From Herpetosiphonaceae bacterium (lineage in GTDB: Bacteria; Chloroflexota; Chloroflexia; Chloroflexales; Kallotenuaceae), in the NCBI GenBank assembly GCA_036374795.1, contig DASUTC010000319.1:1-40604 (forward strand): a stretch of DNA of 40,604 nt. The letters are read 5' to 3'. The notes below the pieces were generated by a model. It searched no databases and was not told where the DNA came from. It worked only from the letters and a program-made list of their open reading frames with translations. The position numbers and the translations under genes were made by a program. Of this stretch, positions 26,501-35,900 are shown piece by piece; the first letter of the stretch is position 1; each line of letters begins with the position of its first letter.

Positions 26501-28544
26501 CAAAGGCCGCAATCTGGGCGGCGGCGAGATTGTTCAGCCCACGATGCGACACCAGCACGCCCTTCGGCACGCCTGTCGAGCCGGAGGTGTAGATCACGTA
26601 GGCAAGCTGATCGAGCGACAGCAGGCCGCCTGGATTGGCATTGCTCGCCTGGGCGATAGCTGGCCCGACGACTTCGAGATCGACGACCGGCGGCGGATCG
26701 GGCAGTGCGGACCAGGCCGCCGTGACAGAAGCCCGGCGAGTCAGCAGCAGCGCCACCTGGGCATCCTCGATCATAAACGCCAGACGTGCCGCAGGGTAGG
26801 CCGGATCGAGCGGCAGATACGCGCCGCCCGCTTTCAGAATGGCGAGGATCGCAACAATCAGCTCTGGCGAGCGATCGAGGCAGACGCCGACGCGGCGCTC
26901 CGGCCCGATGCCCTGAGCGCGCAGATAGTGCGCGAGCCGGTTTGCGCGGCGATTCAGCTCCGCATACGTCACCCGCTCGGTGCCGGAAATCAGCGCGACC
27001 GCGTCGGGCGTGCGGGCAGCCTGCGCCTCGAACAGCGCCATGATCGACTGGTCGGGTCGGCTGGGCGTTTGAGTCGCGTTCCACTCCACCAGCAGCCGCT
27101 CGCGCTCGGCTTCCGTCAGCAGCGGCAGGTCGGCGATCCGGCGGTCGGGATCGGCGACGATCCCAGCCAGCAGCGTATGAAAATGCCGCGCCAGCGCCTC
27201 AATCGTCGCGGCATGGAACAGATCGGTGTTGTACTCGAATCGCCCGCTCATGCCCTGCTCCGTCTCAGCCAGCGTCAGCGCGAGGTCGAACCTGGCGGTC
27301 TGGCTGGCAACCGCGACCGGAGAGATGGTCAGGCCCGGCACCTCGATCGCCGGGATCGGCGCGTTCTGGAGCGCGAAGACCACCTGAAACAGCGGCGTGT
27401 AGCGCAGATCCCGTTCGGGCTGAAGCGCCTCGACCAGCCGCTCGAACGGAAGATCCTGGTTCAGGAAGGCTTGGAGCGTCATCTCGCGCACGCGCCCGAT
27501 CAGCGTCCGAAAGGATGGATTGTCGGCAAGCCGGGTGCGCAGCGCCAGCGTATTGACAAAGAAGCCGATCAGGTCCTCAAGCTCAGGGCGCGAGCGTCCA
27601 TGGATCGGCGAGCCGACCACAATATCATCCTGACCGCTGTAGCGGGCGAGCAACACCTGAAACGCGGCCAGCAGCGTTTGAAAGAGCGTCGTGCCCTCGC
27701 GCTGGCTCAGCGCCAGCAGCGCCGCCGTGAGCGGCTGCGGCAGCGACCACGCATAGATCGCGCCGTGTGATGTTTTGACCGGCGGGCGCGGGCGATCGGT
27801 GGGCAGCTCCAGCAGCGGCGGCGCGGGAGTGCCAGATCCAAAGGGTGCCCCGCCGAGCTGCTGCCGCCAGTAGCCGAGCTGCTGATCGAGGAGCTGGCCT
27901 TGCAAGCGCTTGCGCTGCCAGACCGCGTAGTCGGCATACTGAAGCTGGAGCGGCGGTACCTGCAACGGCTGATCGGCAACATGGGCATGATAGCTTGCGA
28001 CTAGCTCGCGGATCAGCACGCCCATCGACCAGCCATCCGAGACGATATGGTGCATCGTCAGGAGCAGCAGATGCTCCTCGGCATCGAGCCGCAGCAGCCG
28101 GGCGCGCAGCAGCGGGCCGTGCTGGAGATCGAAGGGCCGCTCGATCTCGGCCTGGACCATGCTCATCGCCACCGACTCGCGGGCGGACTCAGGCTGGTCG
28201 CGCAGATCGATCAGCGGCAGCTCCAGAGCCAGTGCTGGAGCGACCACCTGCACCGGACGACCCTCGCTGGTCGTGAACGTGGTGCGCAGCGCCTCGTGCC
28301 GCTCGACGATCTGGTTTAATGCCGACTCAAGCGCGGCAGCATCGAGCGATCCGCGCAGCCGCACCAGCGCGGGGATACTGTAGGACGCGCTGCCGGGCTC
28401 AAGCTGATCGAGAAACCATAGCCGCTCCTGCGCAAACGAGAGTGGAAAGGTATTGAGCGCGCTGCCCTGCTGCTTGAGCCGCAGCTCCAGAAGCGCTCGC
28501 TTTTCAGGAGATAGGCCGGAGATACGTTGCGAAAGATCACTCAT
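20517..28544 (-). CDS. Hybrid NRPS-PKS C-A(Tyr/Phe-like)-T-KS-AT-KR-ACP
   Basis: 2675 residues from ATG 28544 (MSDLSQRISGLSPEKRALL), with GAGGAA upstream and an 8-base overlap with the SHMT-like gene, implying translational coupling. C domain HHIVSDGW near 165. A domain YTSGSTGVPKG near 651, NAYGPTE; by-eye code D-A-S-T-V-A-A-V-C resembles the Phe family (DAWTxAAxC) with Ser at the third site, which I read as Tyr or a substituted aromatic. T near 1060. KS with TACSTS Cys near 1308 and intact His motifs. AT GHSLGEY near 1756, with the unusual tetrapeptide VAAH. KR with GGLGYVG near 2285 and a catalytic Ser/Tyr in SS...SAYAAAN; the LDD motif of B-type KRs is not seen. ACP GGHSLL near 2600. No DH, so the product is a beta-hydroxy unit. 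The A-domain linker holds a different, GC-rich repeat. Confidence 0.95.
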   Translation of the reverse strand: MSDLSQRISGLSPEKRALLELRLKQQGSALNTFPLSFAQERLWFLDQLEPGSASYSIPALVRLRGSLDAAALESALNQIVERHEALRTTFTTSEGRPVQVVAPALALELPLIDLRDQPESARESVAMSMVQAEIERPFDLQHGPLLRARLLRLDAEEHLLLLTMHHIVSDGWSMGVLIRELVASYHAHVADQPLQVPPLQLQYADYAVWQRKRLQGQLLDQQLGYWRQQLGGAPFGSGTPAPPLLELPTDRPRPPVKTSHGAIYAWSLPQPLTAALLALSQREGTTLFQTLLAAFQVLLARYSGQDDIVVGSPIHGRSRPELEDLIGFFVNTLALRTRLADNPSFRTLIGRVREMTLQAFLNQDLPFERLVEALQPERDLRYTPLFQVVFALQNAPIPAIEVPGLTISPVAVASQTARFDLALTLAETEQGMSGRFEYNTDLFHAATIEALARHFHTLLAGIVADPDRRIADLPLLTEAERERLLVEWNATQTPSRPDQSIMALFEAQAARTPDAVALISGTERVTYAELNRRANRLAHYLRAQGIGPERRVGVCLDRSPELIVAILAILKAGGAYLPLDPAYPAARLAFMIEDAQVALLLTRRASVTAAWSALPDPPPVVDLEVVGPAIAQASNANPGGLLSLDQLAYVIYTSGSTGVPKGVLVSHRGLNNLAAAQIAAFGLRPDSRVLQFASPSFDAAVSEIVTTLLAGAALYLAADLLPGSDLLRLLRDESITTVTLPPSLLAALPDATLPKLETIVAAGESCPAEVVRRWQPGRRFLNAYGPTEYTVCATIGVPGNEPGIPPIGRPIANTRVYLLDRHMQPVPVGVVGELYLGGPGIARGYLDRPDLTAECFVPDPFADQPGGRLYKTGDLARYRPDGQIVFVGRHDEQLKVRGFRVEPGEIEAALRSHPAVREAIVLAGEDTPEQTRLVAYVVPSAAQAGGVGVPPTTSTPSPASAGEGGRGGEGLNSELRAYLKERLPDYMVPSAFVFLDALPLSPNGKIDRRALSALSSAQPSHVPRVAPQTELEHTIAAIWQELLQAEAVGREDNFFEIGGHSLLMVQVQHKLSAALGRDIAMVDLFRYPTISALARFLSDGEQAAAGQRGSQARAERRRALLHGVAQPANDQQARRSDSAIAIIGMAGRFPGAQDIDTFWQNLCNGVESIAFFSDQELLDAGVEPSMLALPNYVKAGATLDDIELFDADFFGYSPREAEIMDPQQRLFLECAWAALEHAGYAPDSIAAPTGVFAGVSLNRYWMNLFSNPEAVEALGGFHTVMSNDRDFLTTRISYKLNLRGPSINVQTACSTSLVAVHMACQSLLHHECDMALAGGVSVAVPAKSGYLFHEGGINAPDGHCRAFDAEARGTISGSGMGIVILKRLQDALDDGDQIYAVIRGSAINNDGAQKVGYTAPSVDGQAEVLAEALAVAGVAPDTVSYVEAHGTATALGDPIEVAALTQAFRGGTDRTGFCAIGSVKTNVGHLDAAAGVTGLIKAALALKHGQIPPSLHFERPNPQIDFASSPFYVNNRLVEWPSDSQPRRAGVSSFGIGGTNAHVVLEEAPAAESSDAGRPWHLLTISAKTEAALEAATTNLAAYLRQHPAANLSDVAYTLQTGRSTFDHRRALVCRDVDSAVAALESRDPQTVLTDQQSAKARPVVFMFPGGGGQHAQMARELYETEPVFRSWVDRSADLLSPQLGLDIRAVLFPAPDQAAAAERQLQQTALALPALFAIEYALAQLWISWGIQPAAMIGHSLGEYVAACLAGVFSLEDALTLVTVRGRLMQQLPAGMMLSVALPEAELRTRLESEDTGRLSIAAVNAPALCVVSGPAQVVAELERALQSEQVDCRRVPIEVAAHSTLVEPMLEEFGRHVQALRLNRPQIPCISGVTGTWLSPADATDPAYWVRHLRQTVRFADGIAELLTDPDRMLLEVGPGRALSGVARLQAPPDRGLTTLASLPGHRDQQSDDAFLLTTLGRLWLAGAQVDWRAFYSHQRRRRVALPTYPFQRQRYWIERQRMEPGGQMRHAALRKKPELADWFYVPSWRRTALPQPFDLREAVDRQGRWLVFVDTTGFGAAVVRQMRQAGQAVVAVQAADRFSRLDQHDYAVDPRQPEDYVELLSDLRAHGFDLDRIVHLWSVAPAESFEQAQASGFYSLIYLAQALEQQRAADPLELVVVLSGAQAVTGEEQLEPEKATVLGPARIVAQEYPHITCRTIDIALPAAGPRREQLARLLLAELSAGSADFAIAYRGGYRWAQTFEPMQTGEAEAGRPRLRENGVYLITGGLGYVGLTIADELARSVRARLVLVSRSALPDRSLWEYWLTSNPETDAVSTKIRAVQLLESHGAMVLTLSADVADAAQMHSVMERIRDEFGTLHGVIHAAGVTGEQAFRGIHALGSVESAWQFQPKVYGLQVLEAVLAEQELDFCLLCSSLASILGGLGFSAYAAANLFMDAFAHRHNQEHAVPWISVNWEGWRAPAHQGHRLSLGADLAELAITPQEGAAIFRRIITLAPTAQIVVSTNDLSARIEHWSGRSARQDAPEQTEEQTVLHERRNIPTPYTAPTSELEGNIAQIWERLLGIAPVGIHDNFFDLGGHSLLAVQLVSRLRSEYQVDVSLHTVFESPTVAQIAALIDASPAQSDEAETLEEMLQMVEQLSEDEITNLLLGGPQE
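25636..25735. repeat. GC-rich low-complexity insert in the A3 linker
   Basis: C-runs and G-runs (CCCTCACCACCCCGG, CCCTCTCCCGC, GGCGAGGGGG, GGCACCCCCACACCCCC) encode a Gly/Pro/Ser/Thr-rich 36-residue linker between LVAYVV and LRAYL. It is not a heptamer array but occupies the same point as those in the other A domains. Its end shares GCGCTGCGCTCGG with the repeat just after uvrC (2074-2086). Confidence 0.6.
27837..27852. repeat. Possible degenerate mini-hairpin relative inside C3
   Basis: TCCAAAGGGTGCCCC resembles the inverted 15-mer (GCCCAAAGGGCACCC) with changes. It falls where this C domain has about eight residues more (GAPFGSGTPAPP) than its sisters, before LELPTDRPRP. Confidence 0.35.
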
Positions 28545-29901
28545 GCTGATTCCTCGTCTCATCCGCGCGGTGCGTCGGTGGGTAGCGTGGTATTGGAAAT
28601 CGATGGCAGAGCTGCCGAACCTGATCGAGCGTCGACCGGCGCACATCCGGCGATAGCTCGTACTCGCTATCACCGAGGGGCACAGCCGTCGACAATACCC
28701 GATCGATCAGCTCGGCGCACAGCGCCATATCCGCCGGCTCCATGCCTCGGCGCGCCAGGCTATTGGTGCCGAGTCGCATGCCGCTTGTCACAAGGGCCGG
28801 CTTGGTATCGCCCGGTATTTTATTGCGGTTAACGATGATCTGGCAGGACTCCAGCGCCCGCTCGGCGATCAGGCCGGTCGTGCCGCGTGCCAGCGTATCG
28901 ATCAGTACGATATGGTTATCGGAGCCGCCGGTCAGCACGTGGTAGTCGCGCTGCGCCAGATGCCGCGCCAGCGCCTGGGCATTCGCCACGATCTGCCGGG
29001 CCAGCGCCCTGAACTCAGGCGTGTTCACCAGCGCCAGTGCCCGCGCTTTAGCGGCAATCGCGCTGAGATTGGGCGTTCCCTGGAAGAAGGGAAAGACCGC
29101 GCGCTGGATCAGATCGGCGAGCGTTCCCCTGCCACCGGGCGCTGGCGTGTCCGCGTCGCGGCCCATCAGGATCAGGCCGCCGCGCGGCCCGTACAACTGC
29201 TTGTAGGTGCTGGTTGTCGTGAAGTGCGCGTGGTCGATCGGGCTGGGATGTACGCCCGCCGCCACCAGCCCGGCGATATGCGAAATATCGGCGAGCAGAA
29301 ACGCGCCGACCTCATCGGCAATCGCGCGGAAGCGCGCGAAATCAATCGCGCGCGGGTAGGCGCTCGCGCCGCAGATGATCAGCCTTGGCCGGTGCCGCAG
29401 GGCTAGCTGCCGCACCTGATCGTAGTCGATCAGCCCGTCCCGATCAAGGCCATAGCCCACGGCATGGAAATGCTGGCCCGACACCGAGGCCCTGGCTCCG
29501 TGGGTCAGATGGCCGCCCGCGCTCAGGTCGAGGCCCAGGATCGTATCGCCGGACTTGAGCAGCGCGAAGAGCAGAATCTGGTTCGCCGATGAGCCTGAGT
29601 GCGGCTGGACATTGGCGTAGCGTGCTCCGAAGGCAGCCTGTGCCCGCTCGATCGCCAGCCGCTCGATCGCATCGACCCAGGCGCAGCCCGCATGAAAGCG
29701 CGCGCCGGGATAGCCCTCGGTTGTGGTGTTGCCCGTAACCATGCCCTCGCAGACCAGGACAGACGGATCGGCGATGCTCGATGAGGCGACCATCACCAGC
29801 GACTCTTGCTGGCGCTGATACTCCTGATCGAGCAGATCGTACAGGGCGCGATCCTCGTGAAAGAGCAGGTCAATTCCTGTCTGCGCAAACGCTGCAAGCA
29901 T
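28537..29901 (-). CDS. Divergent serine hydroxymethyltransferase-like PLP enzyme (aldolase/transaldolase candidate)
   Basis: 454 residues from ATG 29901, which has AAGGACGAGG upstream; an in-frame ATG at 29937 gives 12 more residues. The SHMT fold is clear: EGYPGARF, ANVQPHSGSSANQ, GGHLTHG, LADISHIAGLVAAG, the PLP lysine in STYKQLYGPRGG, and TSGMRLGT with the carboxylate-binding Arg. But sites that are near-invariant in housekeeping SHMT differ: IASEN becomes VASSS, NKYAEGYPGKRYYGG becomes GNTTTEGYPGARFHAG (equivalents of E. coli Tyr55 and Tyr65 lost), and the THK before the PLP lysine becomes TYK. It sits inside the synthase operon, overlapping the next gene by 8 bases. I infer a precursor role: a beta-hydroxy or alpha-alkyl amino acid by aldol or threonine-transaldolase chemistry, or supply of Gly/Ser. 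Confidence 0.9.
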   Translation of the reverse strand: MLAAFAQTGIDLLFHEDRALYDLLDQEYQRQQESLVMVASSSIADPSVLVCEGMVTGNTTTEGYPGARFHAGCAWVDAIERLAIERAQAAFGARYANVQPHSGSSANQILLFALLKSGDTILGLDLSAGGHLTHGARASVSGQHFHAVGYGLDRDGLIDYDQVRQLALRHRPRLIICGASAYPRAIDFARFRAIADEVGAFLLADISHIAGLVAAGVHPSPIDHAHFTTTSTYKQLYGPRGGLILMGRDADTPAPGGRGTLADLIQRAVFPFFQGTPNLSAIAAKARALALVNTPEFRALARQIVANAQALARHLAQRDYHVLTGGSDNHIVLIDTLARGTTGLIAERALESCQIIVNRNKIPGDTKPALVTSGMRLGTNSLARRGMEPADMALCAELIDRVLSTAVPLGDSEYELSPDVRRSTLDQVRQLCHRFPIPRYPPTHRADETRNQHE

Positions 29902-29940
29902 AACCTCGTCCTTATTCCTGGCACGAACGGCGCGCATCAA

Positions 29941-32900
29941 TCATGACATCTCCTGCGGGCTGGTTTCGTCGATCGCCTGCCGCTCACTGGCAAGCAGCGC
30001 CGTGATCGCCTCATCCGGCAGTTGCTCCAGCTCAGCCAGCAGTTGATCGAGCGACTGATCGCCGCGAGCGACCAGCGGAATGTCGTCTTCCGGGGCATCC
30101 GTCTGCTCGGACGGGCTGCCGCTGAGCGCCTCCGCGATCCCGGCGACGGTCGGCGTCTCGAAGAGCGTGCGCAGCGTCATGCGCGGGCCGAAGGCGCTGC
30201 GTACCCGCGAGACGACTTGCGCCGCCAGCAGCGAGTGGCCGCCCAGCTCGAAGAAGTTGTCGAAGACACCCACGCGCTCGACGCCCAGCACCTCGGCCCA
30301 GATCCGCGCTAGCTGCGCCTCGATCGCCGTGCGCGGCGCGACGAACTCCGCGCCAAGCTGCAAGCGAACGTCGCCCGGCGCGGGCAGGGCGTTGCGATCG
30401 AGCTTGCCGTTTGGTGAGAGCGGCAGCGCATCCAAGATCACGAACACGCTCGGCACCATGTACTCCGGTAATCGATCCTTCAGGTAGGCTCGGAGTTTCG
30501 GGTGCAGGCCCTCACCTGTTCTCGTGTTCCCCTGTTCTACGACGTACGCTACCAGCCGCTTCTCGCCGCCGTTGTCGGCCCGCGCCACGACGACCGCCTC
30601 GGCGACGGACTCATGCTGCCGCAGCACGGCCTCGATCTCACCCGGCTCGATGCGGAAGCCGTGAATCTTGACCTGGGTATCGATCCGGCCCAGGTACTCG
30701 ATCACGCCATCCGCGCGATAGCGCGCCAGGTCGCCGGTGCGATACCAGCGCTGCTCGTCAGCCGCGTGATACTTCTCGGCGGTGAGCGCGGGCCGCCGCC
30801 AGTAGCCGCGTGTCACCTGCGGCCCGCCGATCTGTAGCTCGCCTGCTGCGCCGATCGGCACCTCGGAGCCGTAGCGGTCCACGATCCGCAGCCGCACATT
30901 GGGCAGCGCTCGCCCAATGATATGGCCGGACACTGCCATGCTGCGTGGCACCGTATACGACGTAGCGATCACGGTTGTCTCGGTCGGGCCGTAGAGCACG
31001 CAGACCGTCGCCTGCGGGAACAGCCGTTGCAGGCCGGTCAGCAGCTCCGGTGGGACCGCATCGCCGCCGGTGTAGATCAGTCGCAAGCCCTGGCAGCGCG
31101 CCGCCCACTCCGGCTGCTCGTCCAGGGTTGCCACCACCTGCTGCATCAGGCTCGGCACGGCGTGCAGCACCGTACAGCGGGCCAGCCCATCGACCAGCAG
31201 CGGCAGATCGAGCACCTGCTCCTGAGTGACAATCCGCGTCGTGCCGCCGACCAGCAGCATGCTGAATACTTCCAGCAGGCTGATGTCGAACGCCACCGAG
31301 GCGATCCAGGGCATCGTATCCGTCGCGGCGAAGCCAAAGCTGTGGGCGCTGCCTGCCAGCATGGTCGCCAGTTGCCGGTGCTCGACCATCACCGCCTTTG
31401 GCTGGCCGGTCGTGCCCGAGGTGTAGATCAGATACGCGAGTTGCTCAGGCTGCCGCGACACCACGGGCGATGTCTCAGGCTGCCGCGCGATCTCCGGCCA
31501 CGCAGCATCCAGGCAGACCACCTGCGTGGCGGGTGCTGGCATCGCCGCCAGCAGACCGCTGTCAGTGAGCAGCACCGTCGGCGCGCTATCGGCGAGCACG
31601 AACGCCAGCCGCTCGGCGGGATAGCGCGCGTCCAGGGGCACATAGGCTCCGCCCGCCTGCCAGACCGCCAGCAGCGACACCACCAGATCGAGGCCGCGCG
31701 GCAGCAGCACGGCGACGCGCGTCTCGCCCGGCGGGCACCCGCCGACGCCCAGCGCGCGCAGGTGGTGCGCGAGCTGATTGGACCGTCCCAGCAGCTCGGC
31801 ATAGGTCAGCGTCGCGGAGCCGCAGACTAGCGCAGGAGCTTGCGGCGTGCGGCGCGCCTGGTCGACCAGGCGCTGTGGAACAAGCGCCGATGGCAGCGAC
31901 AGGTTGGGTGCGTGCCAGGCGCGAAGCTGAGCATGGTCGGCGGCGGTCAGCAGCCGGAGATCCGTCACCCGTCGGTCGGGATCGGCCACGACGCTTTCGA
32001 GTAGCGTCTGGATATGCCCGGCAAGACGGGCAATGGTCGCGGCCTCGAACAGATCGGTGTTGTACTCCAGCGTCCCGGCCAGCCCACCGACCGTCTCGGT
32101 CATCGATAGCGCCAGGTCGAGCCGCGCCGTACCGCTCGATACTTCCAGCGGTTGCAGCGTCAGCCCCGGAACGCTCAGCTCAGGAATTGGCGCGTTCTGA
32201 AGCGCGAATAGCACCTGGATCAGCGGATGATGCGACAGATCGCGATCGGGATGCAGCGCCTCGACCAGCAGCTCAAATGGCAGATCCTGGTGTGCATAGG
32301 CGTCTAGACACGCCTCGCGCACCTGCCCAAGCAGCGCGCGGAAGGTCGGGCGGCCCGAAAGGTCGGCGCGCAGCACCATCGTATTGATGAAGCAGCCGAT
32401 CAGCCCCTCGACTTCGGGCTGCGCTCGTCCGGCGATCGGCGAGCCGACCACGATGTCGGTCTGTCCGCTATAGCGCGATAGGACCGTCTGGAATGCCGCC
32501 AGCAGCGTCATAAAGAGCGTCACGCCTTCCCGCTGGCTCAGCGCCGAGAGCGCGGTGGAAAGCTCGGCGGGCAGCGTAAACGTATGGATCGCGCCGTTGA
32601 AGGTTTGGACCGCCGGGCGCGGTCGATCGGTGGGCAGATCCAGCGCCGACGGCGCGCCCGCGAGCTTCCCGCGCCAGTAGCCAAGCTGCGCCTCCAGCAC
32701 CTCGCCGCGTAGCCAGGTGCGCTGCCAGATCGCGTAGTCGGCGTACTGCACCGGCAGATCGGGCAGCGCTGGCGCGGTGCCGTCGATCTGCGCCTGATAC
32801 AGCGCCGCCATCTCGCGCAGCAGCACGCCGAGCGACCAGCCATCCGCGACGATATGGTGCAGCGTCAGGATCAGCACATGCTCCGCGTCATCGAGACGGA

Positions 32901-35900
32901 GCAGCGCGGCGTGCAGCAGCGGGCCGTGCTGGAGATCGAAGGGGCGGCGCGCCTCGATCGCTGCCAGCCGCCGCGCCTCCTGCTCGCGCTCGAATGCTGG
33001 CAGCCCACGCAGATCCACGACCGTTAGATCGATCGTCGCGGCTGGCGCGATCACCTGGCGGGGCGCTCCCGCGACCTCGCTAAAGGTTGTCCGCAGCGCC
33101 TCGTGGCGGCGCAGCACCGCGCTTAAGCTCTGCTCAAGCCCCGCGCGATCGAGCTGGCCGCTGAGCCGCACAGCCAGCGGCACGTTGTAGAACGGGCTGT
33201 GGGGCTGAAGCTGATCGAGGAACCAGAGCCGCTGCTGCGCGAACGATAGCGGGATCGCGTCCTCGCGAGCTGCCGGACGAAGCGGCGGCGGATTCCAGAC
33301 CTGCCGGGCCGCTGCGACGCGCGCCGCCATGCCCGCGACCGTTGGCGCTTCAAACAGCTCGCGCAGCGGCAGCGTCACGTCGATTGCCGCCCGCACCCGC
33401 GACAAGACCTGGGTTGCCAGCAGCGAGTGACCGCCCAGCTCAAAGAAATTGTCGTGGATGCCGACGCGCTCCATGCCCAGCACATCGGCCCAGATGCCTG
33501 CCAGCAATTCCTCGATCGGCGTGCGCGGCGCTGCCAATACCTCGGCGCGCTCGTTCGTCTCCGGCTGCGGCGCGGGCAGCGCTTTGCGGTCGACTTTGCC
33601 GTTCGGTGAGAGCGGCAGCGCATCGAGGAAGACGAACGCGCTCGGCACCATGTAGTCGGGGAGCTGCTCTTTGAGATAGGCGCGGAGCTCCAGGTTCCAG
33701 GTTCCAGGTTCCAAGCTTCGAGTTTCGAGTTCCGAGTCCCCAGTTGCGTTGTTCCGTTGTTCCGTTGTGCCGTTGTTCCGTTGTGCTACAACGTACGCCA
33801 CCAGCCGTTTCTGCGGATGCCCGCCCGTGGACGGCTGATCCTCGCGCACGACGACCACGGCCTCGCGAACCGAGGGGTGGCGTTCCAGCACGGCCTTGAT
33901 CTCGCCAAGCTCGATGCGGAAGCCGCGAATCTTCACCAGATGATCGATCCGGCCGAGCAGCTCGGTGTTGCCATCGGGCAGGTAGCGCACCTGATCGCCG
34001 GTTTTGTAGATCCGGTCGGATGGATCGAGGCTCGGATCGTCGCCGATGAATGGGTTGGGGATGAACTTGGCCGCCGTAAGATCCGGACGATTGAAGTAGC
34101 CTCGCGCCAGGCCGATCCCGCCCAGGTGCAGCTCGCCCGGCACCCCGATCGGCACCGGCTGCAAATTCGCATCCAGCACATAGATGCGCTGGTTCGCCAT
34201 CGGCCAGCCATAAGGGATGCTCCGCCAGCCGGGATCGCGCACATCGACCGGAAAGATCGTCGAGTGAATCGAAGCCTCGGTCGCGCCGCCCAGGCTGATC
34301 ACGCGCACATCCGGCGCGATAGCCTTGAGCCGATCCGGCAGCGTCACCGGCACCCAGTCGCCGCCGAGGATTGCCAGCCGCAGCCAGCGCGGGTGCTGCG
34401 GCGGACGATCGGCAACATGATCGACCAGGATCTTGAGCAGCGGCGGCGCGGAGTTCCAGACCGTGACCTGATGCCGGACCAGCAGATCGGCCCAGCATTC
34501 GGGCTCGCGCGAAACCTGCATCGCAGGCATCACGATCGTCGCGCCCGCCGCGAGCGTGCCAAGCACCTCATAGACCGACATATCGAAGCTGATCGACGAG
34601 AGCGCTAGCACGCGATCGGCGGGGCCGACATCGAAGCGCTCGTTGAGATCAACGATATTGTTCAGCACGCCGCGATGCCGGATCGCAATACCTTTGGGTC
34701 GTCCGGTCGAGCCTGAGGTGTAGATCACATACGCCAGATGCTCAGGCGTCGTCGCGACCGCTGGCTGCTGGCGCGGCTGTGGATCGACCGGCGGCAGGCT
34801 GCGGTCGAGATACACCACGACCGGCGCTTGCTGACTGGCGCTTGCCTGGAAGATCCCGGCGTCGAGGCGGGATTGCGTCACCAGCACCGGCATCCGGGCA
34901 TCGCGCACCATCGCCGCCAGCCGCTCGCGCGGATAGTCGGGGTCGAGCGGCACATACGCGCCGCCCGCCTTGAGAATACCGAGGATGCCGATCACCATCT
35001 CCGCCGACCGCTCGACATACAGGCCGACCGGCACGTCCGGCCCGACGCCAAGCGCGCGCAGGTGCGCGGCCAGTCGATCGGCGCGCTGGTTGAGATCGCC
35101 GTAGGTCATGCGCTGGATGCCCGGCGTTGTCTGCGGCTGCCACTCGTCCACGATCAGCGCGACCGCGCCGGGATCGCGTGTCACGTGCGCCTCGAACAGC
35201 TCGTGCAGGCAGCGATCGGCGGGGAAGGCCGTCTGCGTGGCGTTCCACTCGACGATCATCTGATAGCGCTCGGCTGTGGTCAGCAGCGGCAGCTCGCTGG
35301 TCCGCCGGTCGGGATCGGCGACGATCGCCTCAAGCAGCACCCGGAAGTGCCCAAGCATGCGCGCGATCGTCGCGGCGTCGAAGAGATCGGTGTTGTACTC
35401 GACGATCCCGCGAAGTCCGTCGGGCTGCTCCCAGACATGCATCGTCAGATCGAACTGCGCCGCCGCCCGCTCGAACAGCACCACCGGCTCCACGGTCAGA
35501 TCGGGCAGATCGTGGATCTCCACCGGCGCGTTCTGGACGATAAACATCACCTGCGCCAGCGGGTTATAGCTGAGATCGCGCTCAGGATGCAGCCGCTCGA
35601 CCAGCAGCTCGAACGGAAGATCTTGATGGGCATACGCCTCAAGGCAGATCTCGCGCACGCGGCCAAGCAGATCGCGGAACCGTGGCCGATCGGCCAGATC
35701 GACGCGCAGCACCAGAATGTTGATGAAGCAGCCGATCAGCGTTTCCAGCTCTGGCCTGCGGCGGTTCGCCACGCCGCTGCTGACAACAATGTCGGACTGG
35801 CCGGAGTAGCGGCTCAGCAGCGTTTGAAAGGCCGCCAGCAGCGTCATGAACAGGGTACAGCCCGCCCGCTGGCTCAGGTCGCGCAGCCGATCCGCCAGCT

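Noticed and set aside
28545-28673. Longer N-terminus for the C-A3 gene
   Set aside because: It would lie within the SHMT-like gene. ATG 28544 has an RBS and matches the start of the sister protein (MSDMF/MSDLS).
33691-33786. CRISPR array
   Set aside because: Units are 7-8 bases with no spacers, inside a coding frame, and no cas genes are present.
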